A stretch of 64,000 nucleotides of DNA. Origin: Diabrotica undecimpunctata (Eukaryota; Arthropoda; Insecta; Coleoptera; Chrysomelidae). The stretch spans positions 43,429,753 through 43,493,752 of the forward strand of contig NC_092804.1 in the NCBI RefSeq assembly GCF_040954645.1, in the 5' to 3' direction. The notes under the pieces were generated by a model. The model was not told the origin of the DNA. It did no database searches and saw only the letters and a list, made by a program, of their open reading frames with translations. Positions 57,246-64,000 of the stretch are shown piece after piece. A program made the position numbers and the translations under genes. How positions within the stretch are numbered: the stretch's first letter is position 1; every line of letters starts with the position of its first letter.

Positions 57246-58221
57246 CAAGTAGCTGTAAGTTTTATATTAATATTTTTATTCATCTATTTAACATACCTTA
57301 GACGGTTTTAAAAACTCTTTTTCTCTTTTGTAATTTTTAAAAATTAAAAAAAATGTGAATTTTTTAAAACCCTTTTTAATGTAGGCCAGTCAGTTCTAAT
57401 ATAGTGTGTGATAAAAGAGGTCACTTTTGTTTACATACACATAACACTTTATAACACTGAAATAATTCATTTATTTTTTACAATTATTCAAAGTAATTTT
57501 TCAATTAATCTTGAGCACGCCCATGGAGTGGTCGGAGCTACCAGTTAAAATTATGCTAATTACTCTCTCGTTCATAAAAATAAACTATAGTGAGGATAGA
57601 ACGATAAAAATTAGGTATGTGGTTCAAACTGTTTTTCAAAACCATAAAAGGAATTTTAACCTAGATTACTGACGCCTAAGATCCACACTTCGGCTATTGT
57701 GTAAATAAATAGGATATGATTTATGCAGGTGTCATTAAAATTGTTTTTAATATCGCGTCCGGACGGAACACTAGATATTATGTAAATAATCTTTTAAGAG
57801 AATCTGTAATAATAATTATTTCTCCCTATTTACTATTATAAACGTATCGTTTCTTTTAGTCTGATTTTCTTTCCCATCCTTATCCATACTATGGCTCCAT
57901 CTCAATCTTTCTCTACTGTCTACTCTTTGTTTCGTTCCCTCCTTTATTTAATTCGCTCGGGTTTTGCCAATACGCCTTGCATATTAGTTTTCACTAGAAA
58001 TGGCTAGATGTCGTATCCAGTGCACGCGTCTACTTTTTATTGTATAATTATATCTTTGAATTCAATATGCTTATAGTTCATTGAAAAGTGTATGTTGTTG
58101 CTTCAACACATAAGTGTTACATTTTTGAGAGGACGCAAATTATATTTTTTTATGTGTAGGGGGGAGGGTAAGAATAAGGTTAAAACGTTTCCGTTAAAAC
58201 GTGTTCCCTGGTCGCGATCTT
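57246..58221. other. No gene recognised
   Basis: Mostly AT-rich spacer downstream of the DD82E gene. It probably contains the transposon's other end, which I could not define. Confidence 0.55.
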
Positions 58222-58520
58222 GGAAAAATGGGTGCAAAGGGTTTTTACGCTATATCTCGTAAAGTAGCAACCCTACAGAAATTTTTCTTGAACATTATTT
58301 GTAGCAAATTAAATTGTCTATAACTTATTTCGATTATCTTGAATCATGAAATGAAAAGTAAAAAAAAAGTTATAAACAAAAATAACTAAAAATTTAATAA
58401 AAGTAACGGGAAAAAAGTTGTAGACAATTTAATTTGCTACAAATAATGTCTAATAAAATTTTTTGTGGGGTTGCTAATTTATAAGATATAGCGCGAAATC
58501 GCTTTGCACTCCTTATTCCA
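58222..58520. mobile_element. Foldback MITE with about 100-bp inverted arms
   Basis: The left arm (58232-58330) contains GTGCAAAGG, CGCTATATCTCGTAAAGTAG and TTTGTAGCAAATTAAATTGT. The right arm (58416-58510) contains the reverse complements ACAATTTAATTTGCTACAAA, CTAATTTATAAGATATAGCG and CTTTGCAC in mirrored order. About 85-90 bp separate the arms. A third, partial copy of the arm lies at 58750-58798. Confidence 0.85.
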
Positions 58521-58749
58521 CGATGGAGAGTATTCAAGAACCTGGCCAAATTAATGAAATTAACAAATTTGTAGTAGAAAAATTATTCTTTGAAAAACCC
58601 TCTATAATATTGCTTTAATGTCATTTTATTGTAAAATTACCAGAAAAAAGTTACAAGGCCCAATAAAAAATTTGTTCCAAAATGTTTAGATATTTTTGTT
58701 AATAACTTTTTTATTTTTCATTTTACGATAAAAAATAATAGAAATAAAG

Positions 58750-58798
58750 TTCCAGACAATTTAATTTGCTAAATAATATTTATTATAATTTTCTGTGG
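58750..58798. repeat. Solo copy of the foldback-MITE right arm
   Basis: CAGACAATTTAATTTGCTAA, then AATAT and ATAATTTTCTGTGG, aligns with 58420-58470 of the foldback element. It ends exactly where LINE coding sequence begins, so the LINE may have inserted into a second MITE copy. Confidence 0.75.
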
Positions 58799-59316
58799 TA
58801 CTGGAAGAGGTTGTCCAGGCCATTAAAAAGCTTAAAAATAATAAAGCACCAGGAACTGATCAAATTTGTAGTGACCACTACAAGAATAGTGGTGACGCCC
58901 TGGTACAAGCACTGTATAAACTTTTACTTCTCGTCTGTCAAAATGAGACCATGCCCTGTGGATGGTCTCAAGACGTGATATGTCCGTTACATAAAAAAGG
59001 CGATCAGCTCCAGTGTGACAATTATAGAGGTATAACCCTGTTAACAACTGCTTACAAAATACTAGCAAATATTCTCTACGAAAGACTACAAGTTTACACA
59101 GTTGGCATAGTTGAAAAATACCAGGCTGAATTTATTCTAGAAAAATCAACAATTGACCAGATTCATTCAATAAGACACAAACTCGAGAAAACATCGGAAT
59201 TTAACATTAAAACCCATCACCTATTCATCGACTTCAAGGCCTCATGCGACAGTGTCAACAGAACAGTACTATACCAATCAATGCGTGAGTTTGGTATACT
59301 AGAAAAACTTATCCGA

Positions 59317-61735
59317 TTAACCCTTTCGCTGCGTAAAACGCACATGCGCGCCCTCCTATTTCTTTGTAAAATGCGTATGGCGCACATGAGCGGCCTATGT
59401 ATATGGTGATTTCCATATACATTTAAAATTGACTCACTTTCAGGAGATCAAGAAAACTTTGTCCGCATTTTATTAAAGGTCACTTCTATTCATAGGTGGC
59501 GTCGCGGCTCGGTGAATCATGTGGTTAGGTTTGCAAAGCCAGTTTAGTGTGATTATAAGTTTAATTATTTAATTTATTATTTATATATAATTATTTATAT
59601 AATAATGGCCGATTTAAATAAAGCTGGACCTTCAGGCGTAAAAATACGTAAGACCGTGAAAGTGAGAAATGAAAAAAATCCGAGTGTTGAGGAATTGATG
59701 CAGTTTTTATATAATTCAGACTCAGATGAAGATTATGAAGACTCTGATGTAGATAACTGTAAGTAAATAAATGTAATAATAAACTTGTGGTCTGAAATTA
59801 ATATTTTTAGTTGAAATTGAAAATGTTTCGGAAGACTCTTCTGGAAGTGATACTGAGGATGATGTACTACAGAACGAGTTAAATAATACCGTTGCAGATA
59901 ATCCTGACGTACAGATTACAGACAATAAATGGACCGAAACAACTAGCGGTATGAAACAAATTCCATTTACAAAAAGAAGTGGATTGTTAGTCGATAGTCC
60001 TGGTGATAGTGCGTACGATTGGTTTAGGCTGTTGTTTGACGATGAACTTTTAAATATGATTGTCTTACAAGTTCTTTCTACCAGCAAAGGATGTGACCGT
60101 TCAAGGATTTCCCTATGGAAGGAATTAACAATATCGGAATTGCTAATATTTATTGGATTAACCTTCCATACAGGAACAATCCAATTGCCTAGCATACAAG
60201 ACTACTGGAAGAAAAATAGATTATTTTCGACTTGTTTTTCTTCATACATGAGTAGAGACCGCTATTTACTTATAATGCGATGCCTTCATTTTGCTGAAAA
60301 TGTAAAAGAAAATGAACCAGTTCCAGTAGATCGACTATATAAGGTAAGACCCTTGCTAGATCATTTTAATAACAAAATGAAGACGGTATACTATCCAGGA
60401 AAGTATTTATCTCTAGACGAATCTATGATCTTGTGGAAAGGAAAACTGGTATTCAAGCAATATCTACCTAAGAAACGACATAAGTATGGAGTAAAGCTTT
60501 ATATGCTGACAGAAGCCGATTCAACAATTTTGGATATCCATATATATGCTGGTGCAGGTGATGCAACTGCTGGTAAGTCTCATACAGAAAGAGTGGTGCT
60601 ACACCTAATGCGTAATTTTTTCGACCATGGACATTCGCTTCATATGGACAACTATTACAATAGTTATAATTTGGCCAGATTACTACTGGATAAAAATAGT
60701 TTTTGTACAGGCACTCTGAGAAAAGATAGGAAAGGCTGTCCAAAAAACGTGGTAGACGCAAAGTTAAAAAAAGGCCAGACCAAAAGTATGTACCTCAACA
60801 ACGTAATGGTTGGAAAATGGCGAGACAAAAGAGATATCATTTACATTTCAACTGAATATAAAAATGAGATGGTAACCGTAAGAAATAGAAGAGGGGATGA
60901 GAAAATTAAACCACTGCCAATCATTCAATATAATAAATATATGGACGGAGTAGATCTTCAAGACCAAATGTCTTATTATTATCCGCCGACACGCAAAACT
61001 TTACGTTGGTACAAAAAAATTGGCATCCATCTGTTTCAGCTATATTTGCAAAATGCTCATAGATTGTATAATAAGTACCACGGAAATAACAAAATGTCAT
61101 ATTATAAGTTTCGATTGTCAATACTTGAAAAGTTATTACCAGAAAAATGTCAAGGAACAACAGTTGTAACGGCAGAAGTAGCAGTTACTTCGGGTGTAAA
61201 CCATACACCTTCAAAAATTGAGTTACATAATGAACGTGGTAAAACTCTTAGAAAAAAATGGACATGCAATAAAAATAAGATACGTAAGGATACTATTTAT
61301 CATTGTCAAGAATGTCCCGATAAACCTGGCCTCTGCTTAGGCAAATGTTTCAGAGAATATCATGTATCAATATAGAAAGACATTAGGAAAAAATTAATAT
61401 TTTGTATACTTTTATTTTACATTATATGTTATTTGTTTATTTTACATCCTGTTTGAATGAATAAAATTTTAGTTTAGATAAAAAAAGTCGATTTAATTTG
61501 CTAAATACAAAAATTTGTATCAAGCGCACAAGTGCGTCCTCCGCATTTTTAAAAGAAATTCCTTGAAAACTGCGTACAGCGCACATGTGCGTCTTGCAAA
61601 AATTCAGAAGAAAAATTATAATAATCGGATTTAACATATGTACAAAAAACAATTGTTAAAAAAATATCGCATTTAGTGTTAAAAAACTACTGCCGCACTG
61701 GTCAGCGATATGTATTTATTTGACGCAGCGAAAGG
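59317..61735 (+). mobile_element. piggyBac transposon, near-complete, 2.4 kb
   Basis: The left end is TTAA (59317-59320) followed by CCCTTTCGCTGCGTAAAACG. The right end reads TGACGCAGCGAAAGG to 61735, the inverted partner. LINE coding sequence continues on both sides, fixing the boundaries. Sub-terminal palindromic words GCGCACATGAGCG (about 59380), GCGCACAAGTGCG (about 61523) and GCGCACATGTGCG (about 61580) are likely transposase-binding sites. The right TTAA and one G are missing at the junction. Confidence 0.9.
59605..61375 (+). CDS. piggyBac transposase, intact, one intron, 572 aa
   Basis: Exon 1 is 59605-59758 (MADLNKAGPSGVKIRKTVKV onward, 51 codons plus one base). The intron is 59759-59810, GTAAGT to TTTTTAG, and exon 2 is 59811-61375. 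The phase closes exactly (T + TT), and the acidic linker then runs into KQIPFTKRSGL. The catalytic Asps are Asp254 in YLSLDESMILWKG, Asp331 in LHMDNYYNS and Asp433/436 in GVDLQDQMSYYY. The C-terminal cysteine-rich domain (about 530-572) holds WTC, YHCQECPDKPGLCLGKC. The length is close to the 594 aa of the founding family member. There are no stops; it is likely functional as a protein, though one element end is damaged. Confidence 0.93.
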
Positions 61736-61949
61736 CGAGAATGACAATGTCTAACTTAACCCTTTACCGCATGAATTTTTGTTTTTTGTCAAAAATAAAT
61801 TTTCAGATAAGAATTTTAATTCTATTTTTACGTAAAAATATTGAAAAAAATCTAGCTACGAGGAAAACTTTATTGACAAAAAAAATGTTTGGTGCCAAAT
61901 ATGGAACATCATGCAACAATGTAATATTAAAGTCAAATTATTTTGAAGC

Positions 61950-64000
61950 TACAGTATACACTGTAAAGTATGAAACTGCAAATAACAGTTTCTTTCTTTA
62001 TTAATACACAACGGTATTGTACATTTTGTGCACACTATATATGTTTTCCCTGTACAGCCTGGAAATTTGCATCTTGACCTAGTGCTCTCATCCCGAATCT
62101 ACGACAAAAGGACGCGGAAAAAAGGACGCGCGAAAAAAGGACGCGCGAAAAAAGGACGCGTGGAAAAAAGAACGCATATTATTAATGAATTACTATAAAT
62201 AGTTTATTTTAATTGACATTAGCCATTACCCCCTTTTTATCCCCATATGTTATTACAGAAAATGATTCAACCTAACCTAAAATCGGTTACGGTAAGAGTA
62301 AAAAGTGAAAAATAATTATATGAAAAAAACTTGCCCTCACATTTTATCGAGGCTTAGGACTAAAATATCTTAAGTAAAATAATAAATACTAATATAATGT
62401 TGATTCAAGATTTCTGGTATTGAAACAGGTTAGATTCCATATTATCAGAATTATATATGGGATTAGAAAAACCCAAGTACCAGCCCAGTAAGGGGTCTAA
62501 TGAGGGTTTAATGCGAACCGGAAGGTTGGTAAATTCCGCAGGTAATGTTAAGAATGTAAATAGAAACGATTAGTACGCCAGCTTCTGCTGCCAGTCCTAA
62601 GCCTGGATAAAGTGTGAAGGCAAGTTTTTTTCATATAAATATTTTTCATTTTTTACTTTTACCGTAACCGATTTTAGGTTAGGTAGAATCATTTTCTGTA
62701 ATTATATATAGGGGATAAACGGGGGTAATTGCTATTGTCAATTAAAATAAACTATTTATAGTATTTCATTAATAATATGCGTCCTTTTTTCCACGCGTCC
62801 TTTTTTCCACGAGTCCTTTTTTCGCGCGTCCTTTTTTCCGCGTCCTTTTTTATGCGTCCTTTTTTCCGCGTCCTTTTGTCGGTATACCTCTCATCCCAAT
62901 GATCAAGCCCATCTTTACGGATGTCTTCTTGGGGTATTTCTTTAGTGGGTCCCTTTTTTAGTTTGTTCTCGTACATCTGCTGAATGCTACTAGTTGACGG
63001 TCTTCCTACTCTGTTCTATTTAATTGTTTTTCGGGCTTTGCATAGAGCATCGGCTATTGCTAGTTTGGTACCCAAAAGGAGTAAATCAAATTTCTCCGCT
63101 CTTTTGGCTAATAACCAAGAGTTCACGGCTGTCATGTCAATGAAATGAAAAAATATTCGTAAATAATATTTCTTCGACCTGATTTTTATACGATAAAATC
63201 CTAACATGAAATCAAGGTCTACACCTTCCATATAGTTGTTGTAGATTAGGACACTATTAGGACAAGGTATCATTTTATGTATACTTTCTTGTTTGAAAAA
63301 TCTTCTTTTTTCTCCCTTTGGTTCACTTCCAGCATATGTTGACATTGTAGTAACGATTTTATTATCAAACTAGAACACTACACTGACATCCACATTGTCT
63401 ATATTGGCTATTTTCTCTAGCATATGACCTCTGCCGTGCTTCTTCATTTCTTTTTCAACTGGCATCACAACTTCAGGAACACGATTAAGTCTTACTGTTT
63501 CCAAAGGTAAAATGCCCTCTTTGGTCAGATATATCATAAGAGGTATGCTGGTGAACCAATTGTCAAAAAACAACTTGTAATGTTGATGTTTTGGTATCGA
63601 ATCTGCTAATTTTACAACCACGTTGCTGCTCATACTAAGATTTGGTGCTCCTAGAGGTACAATATTACCCTGGGAACCAGCAAACAAATTAAAGTCATAG
63701 CTGAATCCCGAAATACCACTCAGCACAAAGTTTTTGAAGCCCCACTTATATGGTTCTTTTATGTTATACTGCTTTAGCTGGCTTCGCGCTTTTGTTGGTA
63801 TAATCTGTTCGTCTACAGCTAGAAATTCTTCTTTCGGAACCATGAGTAGTCGTTCATTGATTTGGCTCAGAACAGGTCTAATTTTGAATAATCTGTCATG
63901 TCCAGGCTGATCATTTTCAATCATGTCATTGTTATTAAAATGCAAGAAACGTTTTATTTCTTCGAAACTGTTACAGCTTATACAATAATAGAAGTTGTCA
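61950..64000 (-). pseudogene. piggyBac transposase (PGBD3/4-like), partial and broken
   Basis: The N-terminus lies beyond 64000. Visible order: IKRFLHFNNNDM, DQPGHDRLFKIRPVLSQINE, KEEFLAVDEQIIPTKARS (first Asp), 'EPYKWGFKNFVLSGISGFSY' and YKLFFDNWFTSIPLM (second Asp, about 63570). A TAG follows VSVVF at about 63370, where a Trp or Tyr would be expected. Then 'MSTYAGSEPKGEKRRFF', 'YNNYMEGVDLDFMLGFYRIK' (third Asp region, with a missing residue), a TAA after KARKTIK (63013) and GRPSTSSIQQMYENKLKKGP. DIRKDGLDHWDE runs into the inserted element, and beyond it RCKFPGCTGKTYIVCTKC-type Cys-rich sequence (62075-61985) completes the domain. At least two nonsense changes plus one insertion. Confidence 0.88.
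62085..62897. mobile_element. Long-TIR foldback element (MULE-like) with 10-bp target duplication
   Basis: CTCTCATCCC occurs at 62085-62094 and 62888-62897. The 793-bp insert has inverted arms of roughly 245 and 275 bp. The outer parts are tandem GGACGCG-plus-A-run blocks, five on the left and seven on the right in reverse complement. The inner parts match over TTATTTTAATTGACA, CCTAACCTAAAATCGGTTAC and AAAAAAACTTGCC. A 9-10-bp duplication with long TIRs is characteristic of Mutator-like elements, but no transposase is present, so the superfamily is inference. It interrupts a piggyBac transposase between DHWDE and its Cys-rich domain. Confidence 0.88.

Larger units (their letters stand above)
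58799..61760 (+). pseudogene. LINE RT fragment interrupted by a piggyBac
   Basis: 58799-59320 encodes 'VLEEVVQAIKKLKNNKAPGT', then 'DNYRGITLLTTAYKILANILYERL', KSTIDQIHSIRHKLEK, 'THHLFIDFKASCDSVNRTVL' and LEKLIRLT, the RT fingers and box A. It resumes after the piggyBac at 61736 with RMTMSNL and is cut at 61757 by a second piggyBac. Box A reads FKASCDS instead of FKAAYDS. It is closely related to the LINE at 28594. The rest lies beyond the second insertion, outside the window. Confidence 0.88.
61757..64000 (-). mobile_element. Second piggyBac element, minus strand, runs off the right edge
   Basis: TTAA at 61757-61760 is followed by CCCTTTACCGCATGAA, a piggyBac-like terminus. Its transposase is read on the minus strand from beyond 64000 down to about 61950. 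It inserted 21 bp from the first piggyBac in the same LINE. It has been invaded by a long-TIR element (62095-62887). Confidence 0.85.

Noticed and set aside
61720..62004. 94-codon + strand ORF
   Set aside because: Runs across a piggyBac end, 21 bp of LINE and the antisense of another piggyBac; a chimera of fragments.

Overview
This is a strongly AT-rich window from a eukaryote, most likely an insect with a large, transposon-rich genome. A beetle is possible, but the species is inference. The evidence is one spliced pickpocket (ppk) DEG/ENaC channel gene with GT-AG introns, GGGTTAGGTT decamers, and a dense mixture of insect-type transposons: non-LTR retrotransposons (LINEs), hAT, piggyBac, mariner, Tc1, Harbinger, pogo/Tigger, a Penelope-like element and gypsy. 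There are no operons, CRISPR arrays or rRNA genes.

The one convincing host gene is a complete ppk-family sodium channel on the + strand. It has nine coding exons between 18604 and 54587. All splice phases agree and together encode 535 residues. Its introns hold most of the mobile DNA. Intron 1 has two decayed minus-strand LINEs, a hAT-like fragment and a mariner. Intron 2 has a long hairpin MITE. Intron 3 has a DD82E (Sailor-type) transposon broken by a LINE, then a hAT and four LINE pieces. Intron 4 has a damaged tRNA-Asp-like gene, a 69-bp micro-MITE, LINEs and a gypsy pol remnant. Intron 6 has a LINE, a MITE and a Penelope-like element. Intron 8 has an unrecognised ORF, a DDE transposon with an SDNC motif, a pogo-like element and a Tigger derivative inside a TA microsatellite.

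The left flank (1-18603) is intergenic and repetitive. It holds LINE 3' ends, a Harbinger derivative, a TTAA-flanked piggyBac derivative carrying a Tc1 remnant, a DDE transposon split by a LINE with a 14-bp target-site duplication (TSD), and a hAT with terminal repeats, TSD and two nested LINE pieces.

The right flank (54588-64000) carries the two best-preserved transposases: an intact 446-aa DD82E transposase (55905-57245) and an intact 572-aa piggyBac transposase with a 52-bp intron (59605-61375). A second, broken piggyBac copy runs off the right edge and is interrupted by a long-terminal-inverted-repeat element with 10-bp TSDs and tandem GGACGCG blocks. Many insertion boundaries were fixed by eye from TSDs, so the nesting order can be read for several loci.
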